From: Geomicrobium sediminis | GTDB taxonomy: Bacteria > Bacillota > Bacilli > Bacillales > Marinococcaceae | Reading direction: 5' to 3' | Assembly: GCF_016908595.1 (NCBI RefSeq) | Contig: NZ_JAFBEC010000002.1 | Span: 310,001-374,000, forward strand | DNA length: 64,000 nucleotides | In this document: positions 44,546 through 54,360 of the stretch, in pieces | How the letters are laid out: each line of letters opens with the position of its first letter | How positions within the stretch are numbered: the first letter of the stretch is position 1 | Program-made: the position numbers and the translations under genes | Notes under the pieces: model-generated | What the model was told of the DNA's origin: nothing | Database searches by the model: none | What the model saw: the letters and a program-made list of their open reading frames with translations, nothing else

Positions 44546-44661
44546 ACTTTAAGATGTGACAATTACGAGACATTTCATCAATTTAACTGGAATCGATGCA
44601 TGTCTTAACGTAAAACTGGTATGATAGAAAGTGCTTTGAAATCAAACTAGAGGTGATGGAG

Positions 44662-44922
44662 ATGCCTCCAATTGTTCTTTGGACAGTATTTAACCCTTTA
44701 ATTACATTTTTGGTTGGTTTTGTAATCGGAAATATACTTACTGATAAAAAAATTAAATGGGTCGTTGGTGTTATTTTGTTCACAGCTTTTCATCTGTTTA
44801 TCGTTTTTGTAAATCGACTTGATTTTGCAGATGTTAGCACGTGGATCTACTTAATTTTATACAACATTACAGGGTTCGTCGGAATCCAGTTGGCAGCTTT
44901 TCGTAAAAAGAAATATTCGTAA
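44662..44922 (+). CDS. Small membrane protein, unknown function
   Basis: 86 residues from an ATG eight bases after AGAGG. Three hydrophobic helices: VLWTVFNPLITFLVGFVIGNIL, WVVGVILFTAFHLFIVFV and WIYLILYNITGFVGIQLAA, then a basic tail KKKYS. Not recognised; small proteins like this lie next to ccpA-aroA in some Bacillaceae, but I cannot name a family. Transcribed divergently from ccpA and ends in a strong bidirectional terminator. Confidence 0.75.
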   Translation: MPPIVLWTVFNPLITFLVGFVIGNILTDKKIKWVVGVILFTAFHLFIVFVNRLDFADVSTWIYLILYNITGFVGIQLAAFRKKKYS

Positions 44923-44940
44923 GTTAACTTGGAATGACAC

Positions 44941-44980
44941 AAAAAAAGGGAAACCATCAAAGCGATGGTTTCCCTTTTTT
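44941..44980. terminator. Bidirectional terminator between the small membrane gene and aroA
   Basis: AAAAAAGGGAAACCATC and its complement form a 16-17 bp stem with A and T tracts at both ends. Confidence 0.93.
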
Positions 44981-44982
44981 AA

Positions 44983-46080
44983 CTAAATCGATGCTTTTGC
45001 TGCAACATCTTTGAGTAAGTTAGACTCCCGAAGCGTCGTTACGAACTCGTTAAATTCTGCGATATCCATTTGCTGTGCAGAATCAGATAATGCGACAGCT
45101 GGATCTGGGTGAACTTCTGCCATTACTGCGTCTGCTCCAATAGCGAGTGCTGCTTTTGCTGCTGGTAACAACAAGTCTCTTCGACCCGTTGAATGAGTAA
45201 CGTCAGCAAGGACTGGTAAATGGGTTTCTTGCTTTAAGATTGGAATCGCTGAAATGTCTAACGTGTTCCGTGTCGCCGTCTCGTACGTTCGAATGCCACG
45301 TTCACAGAGCATGAGGTTCGTGTTTCCTCTTGATAACACGTATTCAGCTGCGTGAATAAACTCTGAAATCGTAGCAGATAATCCACGCTTTAATAATACT
45401 GGCTTATCCGTCATCCCAACTTCTTTAAGAAGCTCAAAGTTGTGCATATTTCTTGCACCAATTTGAATGACATCGACGTAGTCGAGTGCTGTTTCAATAT
45501 CATTTGGTGAGACAATTTCACTGATCACTGCCATGTCGTATTGATCTCCGGCTTTTTTCAGGATCTTCAATCCTTCAAGACCTAAACCTTGGAAATCGTA
45601 TGGAGAGGTTCTCGGCTTAAATGCGCCACCTCTAAGTAACGAGATGCCACGTTCCTTAAGTGCTTTCGCTACCGTCAACACTTGCTCTTCGCTTTCAACC
45701 GAACAAGGACCCGCGATTAGCTTCTGAACGCCGTCTCCAATTAATGTGTCTTTAACATTAACGACTGTATTCTCAGGATGTTTCTTTCTAGAAACGAGTA
45801 GTGTCTTCTGTTCGTCTTCACCCATTAGCTCAAGACTAGCTTTGAATACTTGCTTGAATAGATGTTGCAATGTGGTTGTTTCAAATGGTCCTTCATTTTC
45901 TTCGGCGATTAAATCAAGCATTTTCCGTTCACGAACCGGATCAAATCGTTTCGTACCAGCTTTGCTTTTAACTTCACCGATCTTCTTAACTAGATTGCCA
46001 CGCTCATTTAAAAGTTTGAGCAATTCCATATTTTTATCGTCTAGCTTCGCGCGTAACTGATCTAATTCCTCATGACTCAT
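44983..46080 (-). CDS. aroA: Bifunctional DAHP synthase / chorismate mutase
   Basis: First enzyme of aromatic amino acid synthesis, named aroA in B. subtilis (aroG/aroF elsewhere). An AroQ-type chorismate mutase occupies residues 1-90 ([37 protein letters not shown]). The KDPG-type DAHP synthase follows ([48 protein letters not shown]). The start at 46080 follows AGGAGAGG and gives 365 residues. The mutase domain is expected to mediate feedback by prephenate or chorismate. Confidence 0.96.
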   Translation of the reverse strand: MSHEELDQLRAKLDDKNMELLKLLNERGNLVKKIGEVKSKAGTKRFDPVRERKMLDLIAEENEGPFETTTLQHLFKQVFKASLELMGEDEQKTLLVSRKKHPENTVVNVKDTLIGDGVQKLIAGPCSVESEEQVLTVAKALKERGISLLRGGAFKPRTSPYDFQGLGLEGLKILKKAGDQYDMAVISEIVSPNDIETALDYVDVIQIGARNMHNFELLKEVGMTDKPVLLKRGLSATISEFIHAAEYVLSRGNTNLMLCERGIRTYETATRNTLDISAIPILKQETHLPVLADVTHSTGRRDLLLPAAKAALAIGADAVMAEVHPDPAVALSDSAQQMDIAEFNEFVTTLRESNLLKDVAAKASI

Positions 46081-46242
46081 GTCTAATCCTCTCCTATCTT
46101 TATCTCTTCTGTCTTTTGTGATTGTAGCCATTATAACTGATCTTTTTACTGTTGTCACGAACTTTTCTTTATTTGTTAGACGCTTTTAAGCGTTAAAGTG
46201 ATAAATTGAATTTTCTCCTTTTTTTACTCTATGCAATTACGT

Positions 46243-46275
46243 AAAAAACGATCGTTCTAAAAGAACGATCGTTTT
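46243..46275 (-). terminator. Terminator of the ytxG-ytxH-ytxJ cluster
   Basis: AAAACGATCGTTCT, loop AAA, AGAACGATCGTTTT; the minus strand continues into a T run. Confidence 0.88.
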
Positions 46276-46282
46276 CTGTGCT

Positions 46283-46609
46283 TTATGCTCTTGCTGCATC
46301 CAGTAAAGAATCTTTTTTGATGTCGTAATGAGACTTAGACCAAACAACATCAAATTCCTTTAACAATAATGCTTGAGGTGATTCATGCTTAATACTCCAT
46401 TCATCTGCAACCCAATTCGAGAGCGAACGTGAGTCTTGAACATGCAAGTAATAAACCGGAATTCCCGTGTCGTTAGCTTCGTCAAAGGCTTTTAATTCTT
46501 CAAAAGCCGCTTCACTAATCGGACACGTTGTGCTGTTTTTAAAAACAAAAACCTTCTCGTGTTGAACAAATGCTTGTTCAATCTCTTGTTCAGTCGTTAC
46601 TTGTTGCAT
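46283..46609 (-). CDS. ytxJ: Bacilliredoxin-like / monothiol thioredoxin-fold protein YtxJ
   Basis: 108 residues. The redox site is STTCPISEAAFEEL (Cys near residue 28), a single-Cys motif of the YtxJ family linked to bacillithiol systems. Thioredoxin-like features such as the late PVYYLHVQDSRSL and ESPQALL (cis-Pro loop) are present. The start MQQVTTEQEI follows GGAGGTTGGC. It lies 14 bases after ytxH and is probably co-transcribed with it. Confidence 0.92.
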   Translation of the reverse strand: MQQVTTEQEIEQAFVQHEKVFVFKNSTTCPISEAAFEELKAFDEANDTGIPVYYLHVQDSRSLSNWVADEWSIKHESPQALLLKEFDVVWSKSHYDIKKDSLLDAARA

Positions 46610-46622
46610 GCCAACCTCCGAA

Positions 46623-47054
46623 TTAATTCTTAACCTTATCTTTAAGGTTCTCGACTTCTTCCTTAACTGTACCAGAAATTTCTTCACCAGAGTCTTTCAA
46701 CTCATTGGATAGCTCATCTGCAAGCTCTTCAGCAGATTTCTTCGTAGAAGCGGCATCTTCTTTTAGTTGCCCTGTCGCATCTTTAATGCGATCAACGACT
46801 TGTGAAGATTGGTCAGAAACCGTCTTAGCTACATTTTGTGTTTTGTCAATCGCAGCGTTTGCAAACTCACTGCTCTTTTCGTAAGCTGCATTCGTAAACT
46901 CGTACGTTTTGTCTTTTGCAGTTGATGCACCTTCACTAATGTCTCCACGAAGTTCTTTACCTGACTTTGGAGCGAATAGCAATGCTGCAGAAGCCCCTAC
47001 GATACCACCGATAAGCGTTCCAATTAAAAAGTCTTTCGTATTCATATCACTCAT
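46623..47054 (-). CDS. ytxH: YtxH-family stress protein
   Basis: 143 residues. N-terminal glycine-rich transmembrane helix FLIGTLIGGIVGASAALLFAPKSGKELR, then a long amphipathic charged helix rich in Ala, Glu, Lys and Asp. This matches the YtxH/gas-vesicle-like family; the B. subtilis gene belongs to the general stress response. GAGGAGG precedes the ATG. Confidence 0.93.
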   Translation of the reverse strand: MSDMNTKDFLIGTLIGGIVGASAALLFAPKSGKELRGDISEGASTAKDKTYEFTNAAYEKSSEFANAAIDKTQNVAKTVSDQSSQVVDRIKDATGQLKEDAASTKKSAEELADELSNELKDSGEEISGTVKEEVENLKDKVKN

Positions 47055-47088
47055 GTTAAAGTCCTCCTCAGTTCATAATTAGTCGTTC

Positions 47089-47502
47089 TTACGATTGTTT
47101 ACGTTTTTGCCATTTTGCATACAAGTCGATTGCCGCATTTCCCCACTGTACAAATTGTGACACTTGAGGTGCTTGGCGTTCAGCTTCAACTGAAGCTCGA
47201 TTCGTAATGGTTTGAAGTGAATGATTCACCTTCTCCGACATCTTGCCAAGTTCATCTGCCGTTTGGAATAAGCCATTTAATGACTCAGACTTCCCTTCAA
47301 GATCCTCAGCAAGTCGGTTGGTTGTCTTCATGAGGTGATCGACTTCGGTCGTAATACCTTGAAGCTGCTTTTCGACAGCACTGGATGTGTTGCCTAATTG
47401 TTCAACCACCCCCTGAACAGACTTAAGCGTTTTGATGATATAGAAGATTAACACGACAATTGCAATGGCTACAATTGCCACACTTATGTATACAATCGTC
47501 AC
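47089..47502 (-). CDS. ytxG: DUF948 membrane protein YtxG
   Basis: 137 residues from a GTG eight bases after GGAGG. One N-terminal transmembrane helix (IVYISVAIVAIAIVVLIFYII) and a coiled-coil region (VQGVVEQLGNTSSAVEKQLQGITTEVDHLMK). Upstream of ytxH and ytxJ in the same order as B. subtilis. A longer open frame to 47613 has no ribosome-binding site. Confidence 0.91.
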   Translation of the reverse strand: MTIVYISVAIVAIAIVVLIFYIIKTLKSVQGVVEQLGNTSSAVEKQLQGITTEVDHLMKTTNRLAEDLEGKSESLNGLFQTADELGKMSEKVNHSLQTITNRASVEAERQAPQVSQFVQWGNAAIDLYAKWQKRKQS

Positions 47503-47580
47503 CCAACTCGCCTCCTTAAAATTTTCATTCCCACGTTTTCCACTTTTAAAACCCTTATTTAAACTCGTCCAATGTATAGA

Positions 47581-47610
47581 GATACAGGCAGTCGACCGAC
47601 TGCCTGTATC
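47581..47610 (-). terminator. Hairpin after murC
   Basis: GATACAGGCAGTCG and CGACTGCCTGTATC form a long perfect palindrome around AC, just past the murC stop. There is no T run, so termination may be partial and allow read-through into ytxG. Confidence 0.55.
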
Positions 47611-47612
47611 CA

Positions 47613-48920
47613 TTATACTTTGTTTGAGAATTGTGCTTCGTAACGTTTTTGGTACTTAGACACATCTCCAGCACCCATAAATAAGAGTACACTATCTTCG
47701 TGTTTCGTATGGGAAAGAATATCATTTTCTTTCAGGAGTTGAGCATTTTCAATTCGTTGTTGTAAATCTTCAACAGTAAGCTGCCCTTGCTTTTCTCTCG
47801 TTGAACCAAAGATGTCACATAAATATACATGATCTGCTTCTGAAAGTGAATCAGCAAAATCTTGAAGAAAGGCAAAAGTACGTGTAAACGTATGCGGTTG
47901 GAAAATCGCGACAATGTCTTTGTTCGGGTACTTCGCTTTTGCTGACTCAATCGTTGCTCGAATCTCAGTAGGATGATGCGCATAGTCATCAATCAATACT
48001 TGTGAGCCCCACTTTTTCTCAGTGAAACGACGCTTTACGCCTGGGAACGTAGCGAGTTGATCTTTCATAACAGACACTGGTGTCTCTTCATAATGACATA
48101 ACGCAATAACAGCCAATGCATTTAATACGTGATGTTTCCCGTAACCTGGAATGGTGAAACGTTCAAAGAAGTCCCCACGAATGGTTACGTCAAAATGAGT
48201 ACCTTTTTCATCTGTCGTAATGTTTTCGGCATTAAAGTCATGTTTTCCTTCTATTCCATAATAAACAATTGGAACAGGAGCATTTAACGCTTGAAGATAT
48301 TCGTCATCGCCGCAAGCAATAATCGCTTTATTCACTTGAGATGCCATTTGATTAAATGCATCAAAAACATCTTCTACGTTCTTGAAGTAATCCGGATGAT
48401 CGAAGTCAATGTTCGTCATGATTGCATAATCCGGATGATAGTTTAAGAAATGACGTCGGTATTCACAAGCTTCAAACACGAAAAACGTACTGTCTTGTTC
48501 GCCTTTACCTGTGCCATCACCGATTAAATAGGACGTTGGTCTAAACGCGCCCAAAACGTGTGATAATAAACCAGTCGTTGTTGTCTTCCCGTGTGCACCA
48601 GTCACAGCTATTGATGTGTACTTAGAAGCAAATTCACCGAGAAATGTCGGATAAGGTTGTACTTTCACACCCATCGCATTGGCTTGTTGAATCTCTTCAT
48701 GATCCTCTGTATATGCCGCTGACGCAACAATCTCTTGGTTATTGTTCACATTATCTTTGTCAAAAGCTAAAATCGGAATGCCACGCTCTTCTAACGGGCG
48801 CTGGGTAAAGAAATGTTGGTCGACGTCTGAGCCTTGAACATCTTCATTCATATCGTGAAGAATTTGCGCAAGTGCGCTCATTCCCGAACCTTTTATACCG
48901 ATAAAGTGGTAACTCGTCAT
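47613..48920 (-). CDS. murC: UDP-N-acetylmuramate-L-alanine ligase
   Basis: Adds L-Ala to UDP-MurNAc in peptidoglycan synthesis. N-terminal [19 protein letters not shown] loop [14 protein letters not shown] (about 108-121), and central [10 protein letters not shown] and [12 protein letters not shown] motifs are all present. 435 residues from MTSYHFIG, which follows GGAGGTCCG. Mur ligase family, cytoplasmic. Confidence 0.97.
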   Translation of the reverse strand: MTSYHFIGIKGSGMSALAQILHDMNEDVQGSDVDQHFFTQRPLEERGIPILAFDKDNVNNNQEIVASAAYTEDHEEIQQANAMGVKVQPYPTFLGEFASKYTSIAVTGAHGKTTTTGLLSHVLGAFRPTSYLIGDGTGKGEQDSTFFVFEACEYRRHFLNYHPDYAIMTNIDFDHPDYFKNVEDVFDAFNQMASQVNKAIIACGDDEYLQALNAPVPIVYYGIEGKHDFNAENITTDEKGTHFDVTIRGDFFERFTIPGYGKHHVLNALAVIALCHYEETPVSVMKDQLATFPGVKRRFTEKKWGSQVLIDDYAHHPTEIRATIESAKAKYPNKDIVAIFQPHTFTRTFAFLQDFADSLSEADHVYLCDIFGSTREKQGQLTVEDLQQRIENAQLLKENDILSHTKHEDSVLLFMGAGDVSKYQKRYEAQFSNKV

Positions 48921-49129
48921 TAATACGGACCTCCAAACTTGAACATCTCCATGACTTGGAGCTGTTCTACCTACGATAGGCAGTTGTCTCTTTGTGTTTG
49001 TGCGCATATTATTATAGCAAAAACCGATACAAGAACAAAATCGACCTATTTACTTACAATTCAAGAGCAAATTCATGTGATGCATTATCTTATGTAACAA
49101 CTTAGAATTGGAGAGTGTCCGACCGGTCG

Positions 49130-50230
49130 TTAAAATGTTATGCGCTCCAACCGGGGGTTCTCTCTTAACTTCCGTCCAGCTTTCGCTTCGTGGACACCAT
49201 CTAGCATTACATTGTCTCCAGTAAATCCAATCGTCTTCTCCAATAAACTACGACCAACACCATAAACATTTACAGGAACTCCTGCGCGTTCATAAGCTTC
49301 TATTCGTTTAGCAGTAAACCCACCACTAACCGTAATATTCACGTGCTTAAAACCTTCTTCATCCAACGCATCACGGAGTGCTTGAATGAGCGGACCGTTC
49401 ACGCCTGTCGGATCAAAGTCACCCATCTTATGTGGGTTTCTACAGAAATACTGGTCTACCATATAATTCGACGTATCTAAACGAACAGAATGCAATTCTT
49501 TGCCAAATTCCCTCGCTACACGAAGCGCATCCGTCACCGCATCATTGTTGTAATCGACAAGCGCCATAAGCTGGTCGTCTGGGAACATTTCCTTATATGC
49601 GTGACTTGCCGCCACAACATCTCCGTGAAAAAGTTGGATAAGGGCGTGAGGCATTGTACCCATCCCTGATTTCCCCCACCATTCATTCATTGCATGAGTC
49701 GCTTGTGCTTTAGACCCACCAATAAATGCTGCATAGCCATCTCCGGCTTGTTGCGTGAAGTGATCATCACGATCTCCCATAAAAATAACAGGCTTTTGTA
49801 CGCCAGATGTACGCGCTGCTTTCACAACTTCATAAACATTCGTTGCGACTGAAGTTCTTCTTGAGAAGATCCCATCAATGACCCCCTCAAGAAAACCAAA
49901 ATCATGATAAGCACCTTTAATCGTTAAAACCGGTTCAAATGGTTCAATGCGATCTCCGTCTTTTAATGAATGAATTTCTAGCTTCTCTGGATGATCAGCG
50001 AACGTTTGAATAAGCGCAATGGCTTCATCCGTACCACAAAGTACGGCATGCTTCTTTTGGAAAAACTGCATCGTAACAATATTATCTGGTTTATACTTAC
50101 GAATAATGTCTCTTGTTTTCAAAAAGTAAACTGCAGAAAACCAACCTTCTCCAACACGTTCATCGAACTTAAACGTTTTGTTCGTTAATCGTTGGATCTT
50201 TCCTTGCAACTTCAATTCAATTTCCTTCAT
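49130..50230 (-). CDS. Nicotinate phosphoribosyltransferase family protein
   Basis: Predicted first step of NAD salvage from nicotinate. 366 residues with DGDRIEPFEPVLTIKGAYHDFGFLEGVIDGIFSRRTSVATN, FMGDRDDHFTQQAGDGYAAFIGGSKAQATHAMNEW, VDYNNDAVTDALRVA and NITVSGGFTAKRIEAYE. The catalytic His expected in NAPRTases may be in the QATHAMNEW segment. The GAGGAG is about 13 bases from the ATG, rather far. It lies between murC and sftA; B. subtilis has no such gene there as far as I recall. Confidence 0.85.
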   Translation of the reverse strand: MKEIELKLQGKIQRLTNKTFKFDERVGEGWFSAVYFLKTRDIIRKYKPDNIVTMQFFQKKHAVLCGTDEAIALIQTFADHPEKLEIHSLKDGDRIEPFEPVLTIKGAYHDFGFLEGVIDGIFSRRTSVATNVYEVVKAARTSGVQKPVIFMGDRDDHFTQQAGDGYAAFIGGSKAQATHAMNEWWGKSGMGTMPHALIQLFHGDVVAASHAYKEMFPDDQLMALVDYNNDAVTDALRVAREFGKELHSVRLDTSNYMVDQYFCRNPHKMGDFDPTGVNGPLIQALRDALDEEGFKHVNITVSGGFTAKRIEAYERAGVPVNVYGVGRSLLEKTIGFTGDNVMLDGVHEAKAGRKLRENPRLERITF

Positions 50231-50334
50231 GATTTCTTGTCGACTCCTCGCGAAAGATTACAGTGATATTGTGCATTATGTTCAATCATAGTAGATTGTG
50301 TCTATTTTCACAAGAGCCTGCTCTTGACTTCAAT

Positions 50335-53300
50335 CTATTCAAAAAGTGCATGCACAACTTCCTCTGACACAAGGACTTGCCTCGGTTTCGTACCGAGCGC
50401 TTCGGATACAATTCCACGCTCTTCTAGCATATCCATTAATCGCGCTGCTCGGTTGTAACCGATATGAAAACGACGTTGAATACTTGACGTAGATGCGCTT
50501 CCTTGTCGAACGACAAAGTACGTAACTTCTTCTAATAAATCATCTTCAACAGCATTCATTGACGATTGCTTTGTGATTTCTTCTTTTGTAAACAAGTAGT
50601 TCGGCTTTTGTCTTTGTTTCCAATAATCCGCTACTCGTTCAATTTCCTCATCATCAACAAACGTTCCTTGCAATCGAACAAAACGAGAAGCACCGTTTTC
50701 ACTAAACAACATATCGCCTTTTCCGATTAACCGTTCTGCCCCGCCCGCGTCTAGTATCGTGCGAGAGTCGGCCATCGATGATACAGCGAACGCAGCCCTA
50801 GTCGGGATATTCGCTTTAATCAACCCAGTAATGACATCAACCGAAGGACGTTGTGTTGCGACGAGTAAATGGATCCCACATGCTCGTGCTTTTTGAGCAA
50901 TTCGACAAATGTACTCCTCCACATCTTGCGGGGAAACCATCATTAAATCTGCAAGCTCATCAATCACAATGACGAGGTAAGGAAGTTTGTCCTTCTGTTC
51001 TGCTTTGCGATTGTATCCTGAGATATCACGTACACCTGCTTTTGCAAACAGCTGATATCTTCTCTCCATCTCCTCAACGCTCCATTTTAACGTCATTGTC
51101 GCTTCTTTCGGATCAGTAACGACAGGAGCGGCTAGATGAGGGATATCTTGATAAAACGCTAATTCAACGACTTTCGGGTCAATGAGTAACAGTTTCACCT
51201 CTTCTGGTGAAGATTTATACAATAAGCTAAGCAAAATACTGTTTATACATACACTTTTCCCTGATCCAGTAGAACCTGCAATCAATCCGTGGGGCATTTT
51301 TTTGAGATCAATAACTGTGGGTTCGCCACTAATGTCTAGTCCTAAAGCTACCGCTAGTGGGCTATCGTGTTCTAGGAATGCTTTAGAATCTAGAATCTCT
51401 CTTAAGACGACCGGATTCCGATTTTGTTTAGGCACTTCAATACCGATCGCACTCTTGCCTGGGATTGGTGCTTCCATTCGCAAATCAATCGCTGCCATTG
51501 CAAGCTTCAAATCATCTGTTAAGTTCGTCACTTTCGTCACTTTTACGCCTGGAGCTGGTTGTACTTCAAAGCGAGTAACAGAAGGCCCTTCGGTAACGTC
51601 CGTCACTTTCGCATCAACGTGGAAATGTTGGAGCGTCGCTTCTAATTGCTCTTTTTGACGAATTAATTGTTCAGATGCACCTTCAGTAGCGGTTTGAACA
51701 GGCTCCACAAGAAGATCGTGAGGAGGTGGTGCAATTGGCTCCAATTCCATATCATCAATTTCGCTTAGAACAGAAGGGTTTTCAACCACTTCTTCCTTAG
51801 GCTCTTCATTTGAGAATGATTGAGGCTGCTCGTACACATCTTGTTCCTTTGTTACTTGTGAATCAACCGGTGCCGGCATCGGTTCTTGAGACGATTCCTT
51901 CGTTTCTTCACGTAACTTCTTTTGTCTTAGGTACGCCGCGCGATCCGATGGGGTCATCATTACGTTATACGGTAGCAACGATGTCGCTTCTTGATCTTCA
52001 TCCGTCTCTACCTCTACGCGCTCTTCCACCTCATAGGATTGTTCTTGACCGACCAGATCAACTTCTTCAAAGTCTGAGTCGTTTGAAATGAAGTGCTCTT
52101 GGTCATCGCTTTCAAACGTCAAACGTGTGTCTGAATCAGTATCGTCACTAGCTCTTTGCTCGGGCTCATTGAGCGTCTGATCTTCAGCTTGCTCACCATC
52201 TTCACGAGTCACAGCGATAGACTCTGTTCCATCAGGGGTATTACTCTGCTCCGTCGCTTCGCCGGACAACTCCTCTTCACCATCACGGTTCTCAACAACC
52301 TGATTACCAAATTCGGCGGAATCGCTGTTGAATTGTTCATCATCAGTCTCACTTTGTGATTTTGTTTCGTCTTCTATTTCAACTGATTTAATGAAATGAG
52401 CTTCTTGCTCCATTGTTTCATTAGACAACTCTTGAACATCCTCTAGTTGATGATCTTTTTGTATAAACGCCGCGCCTGGCTGATCATCACGTAAAGCTGT
52501 CACGTCCTCTGAGTCTTCTTGATTCCCAGCTTCAGTTTCGTCATTGTATTCATCGACTTCCCGTTGACTATTTCTCGGGAAATGAACGTCGTCTTCTGGC
52601 TTTGATTCCTCATCTTGCACGAGTGGTTCAATAGAGTGATTGTCTACTTTTGCTTCTGTTTCATTATGTCTCTTTATGAAATGAGCTTCTTGTAAATCAG
52701 CTGAGCCTTGTTGTTCACTTGCAATTGAAAGATCTGCTGTCTCATCGCTTATTTCAGCTACTTCTTGCTCTGTGATCTCGTTTTCAGGCTCGGTTTGTTT
52801 GTCGTCTGCTAGTGTGACTGTGCGATAGGCTGAATCTGACAACTCACTATCTCTAGTAACCATAGCCGCTTCTTCACTCGGACGACCGGACACTGGTTCT
52901 GATATTTTCGTAGCAGCAACTTCACCCTCATGCTCTACTTGTTGATTGAGATTTTCCGCTTCAAGTCGTTCTAATGCTGCTTTATTGACACGAGCATACA
53001 ATGCTTGTAAATCGTTATCGTGGCTTGAACTTTTACTCCAATCACCTGTAGGCAATACATCCTTATTCTCTTCTTCATCAACTTGTAAGTTTTTCGTTTT
53101 TTGAAAGCCATGTACTGGTGAAGGGATGTTCTGTACTGAAAAGTGAGGATTGTTAAAGTACTGGCGCCTTTCATCAAGTGATGAAGGAGGCGCCTTGCTC
53201 GTCGTTTGCTTGACGTTTTGTCTCGATTGGCGCTTTGGTCTTTCCTCTACCTTCTCTGACTTGGTCGGTCGACTCTCCGGCTCCTTTCGAGTCGGTCTTA

Positions 53301-53556
53301 CAGGTTCAGCTCGTTTCTTCGTATCTGGTTTTTTTCCCTCATCAACATCTAGAGGGAATCGAAAGTTACCTTCTTTCGGGTATTTATGAAACACTTTTGC
53401 TCGTGATGCATCGTCGTTTCGTTTATCTTGTCTCCCGTAACTAGCACGTTCTTGTCGCTTCGGTTCAACCGTCTCTTCATCGTTTTTCTTCGGTTCATTT
53501 CCGAATAGATAGTGATTAATTGTATTCCAAACGCCGTTTTTCTTTTTCTTTGGCAT
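50335..53556 (-). CDS. sftA: DNA translocase SftA (FtsK/SpoIIIE family)
   Basis: Hexameric ATP-driven pump that clears chromosomal DNA from the closing septum. 1073 residues without any transmembrane segment, as in SftA rather than SpoIIIE. Residues 1-600 are charged and disordered, rich in E, D, Q and S, with a recurring HFI motif (near 289, 362, 383, 487). The alpha/beta motor follows: Walker A IAGSTGSGKSVCIN, Walker B LVIVIDELADLMM, then VATQRPSVDVITGLIKANIPTR. The C-terminal gamma winged helix (TSSIQRRFHIGYNRAARLMDMLEERGIV) recognises polar DNA sequences. Confidence 0.95.
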   Translation of the reverse strand: MPKKKKNGVWNTINHYLFGNEPKKNDEETVEPKRQERASYGRQDKRNDDASRAKVFHKYPKEGNFRFPLDVDEGKKPDTKKRAEPVRPTRKEPESRPTKSEKVEERPKRQSRQNVKQTTSKAPPSSLDERRQYFNNPHFSVQNIPSPVHGFQKTKNLQVDEEENKDVLPTGDWSKSSSHDNDLQALYARVNKAALERLEAENLNQQVEHEGEVAATKISEPVSGRPSEEAAMVTRDSELSDSAYRTVTLADDKQTEPENEITEQEVAEISDETADLSIASEQQGSADLQEAHFIKRHNETEAKVDNHSIEPLVQDEESKPEDDVHFPRNSQREVDEYNDETEAGNQEDSEDVTALRDDQPGAAFIQKDHQLEDVQELSNETMEQEAHFIKSVEIEDETKSQSETDDEQFNSDSAEFGNQVVENRDGEEELSGEATEQSNTPDGTESIAVTREDGEQAEDQTLNEPEQRASDDTDSDTRLTFESDDQEHFISNDSDFEEVDLVGQEQSYEVEERVEVETDEDQEATSLLPYNVMMTPSDRAAYLRQKKLREETKESSQEPMPAPVDSQVTKEQDVYEQPQSFSNEEPKEEVVENPSVLSEIDDMELEPIAPPPHDLLVEPVQTATEGASEQLIRQKEQLEATLQHFHVDAKVTDVTEGPSVTRFEVQPAPGVKVTKVTNLTDDLKLAMAAIDLRMEAPIPGKSAIGIEVPKQNRNPVVLREILDSKAFLEHDSPLAVALGLDISGEPTVIDLKKMPHGLIAGSTGSGKSVCINSILLSLLYKSSPEEVKLLLIDPKVVELAFYQDIPHLAAPVVTDPKEATMTLKWSVEEMERRYQLFAKAGVRDISGYNRKAEQKDKLPYLVIVIDELADLMMVSPQDVEEYICRIAQKARACGIHLLVATQRPSVDVITGLIKANIPTRAAFAVSSMADSRTILDAGGAERLIGKGDMLFSENGASRFVRLQGTFVDDEEIERVADYWKQRQKPNYLFTKEEITKQSSMNAVEDDLLEEVTYFVVRQGSASTSSIQRRFHIGYNRAARLMDMLEERGIVSEALGTKPRQVLVSEEVVHALFE

Positions 53557-53680
53557 TTTATCACCTGCTCATGTTTCTATAGTAGTATGTGAAATCTACT
53601 CCTATTCTACATAAGCTTGCCGTTTTTAAACACCTCCTAAGGAAAGATTTATTCCTAAATCTTGTCATTTCTAGCACAAC

Positions 53681-53720
53681 AAAAAACCCCTCCTCAAGTA
53701 AACGTGCATTGAGAAGGGGC
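53681..53720 (-). terminator. Terminator of the ytpP-ytpQ-ytpR operon
   Basis: On the minus strand CCCCTTCTCA and TGAGGAGGGG flank an 11-base loop, followed by six Ts. Confidence 0.88.
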
Positions 53721-53726
53721 TTACGA

Positions 53727-54347
53727 TTAACCGTTATGAAACTGTTTTAAGAAATCTTGACCGACTTCATAGCGGTCTGGGAGGACATAAATTCCCTTTT
53801 CTTCTTGTTCGATCGGTAAAGCTAACTCCTTGATGGAACAAATCATTCCGTTTGATTTCTCCCCACGAAGCTTTGATGCCTTAATTCTCATTCCACTTGG
53901 CATGTTAGCACCTACTTTTGCGACGACAATTTTCTGTCCTTCGTCAACGTTTCGAGCACCACAGACAATTTGCACTTGCTCACTACCAACATCTACTTGG
54001 CATACGCGCAGCTTATCTGCATCAGGATGTGGCGCAATTTCATCGACGTGCCCGACAACAAAGCTAGGCTCAGATGGTTTTGTTAATTCGTCATCAATTC
54101 CTTCTTCTTCTAGAGCTTTATTCAAATCTGTTAGTAACGCATCATCGATATACAACATCCCTGTGCCACTTGGGGACGCATAAGAACTAACATTGAAAAA
54201 ATGATACCCGACCGTTTCCCCACTATTCTCGTGGTACAAACGTGCAATTTCACCTTTACGTTCGACTTGACGTTTGTCTGTATCAATTTCTTTGATCGCT
54301 AGGAGAAGTACATCACCTATACCTTGCTTATTATAAAACGCGTTCAT
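53727..54347 (-). CDS. ytpR: tRNA-binding-domain protein YtpR
   Basis: 206 residues. The OB-fold tRNA-binding domain (about 90-200) reads VGHVDEIAPHPDADKLRVCQVDVG and IVCGARNVDEGQKIVVAKVGANMPSGMRIKASKLRG, like the N-terminus of the PheRS beta chain. An N-terminal DUF4479-type domain precedes it. It follows ytpQ by 13 bases. Role unknown; tRNA binding is family inference. Confidence 0.94.
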   Translation of the reverse strand: MNAFYNKQGIGDVLLLAIKEIDTDKRQVERKGEIARLYHENSGETVGYHFFNVSSYASPSGTGMLYIDDALLTDLNKALEEEGIDDELTKPSEPSFVVGHVDEIAPHPDADKLRVCQVDVGSEQVQIVCGARNVDEGQKIVVAKVGANMPSGMRIKASKLRGEKSNGMICSIKELALPIEQEEKGIYVLPDRYEVGQDFLKQFHNG

Positions 54348-54360
54348 TCGTAATCTCCCT

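Noticed and set aside
47503-47613. Longer ytxG start
   Set aside because: No ribosome-binding site and it would cover the murC end hairpin; GTG at 47502 has GGAGG at eight bases.
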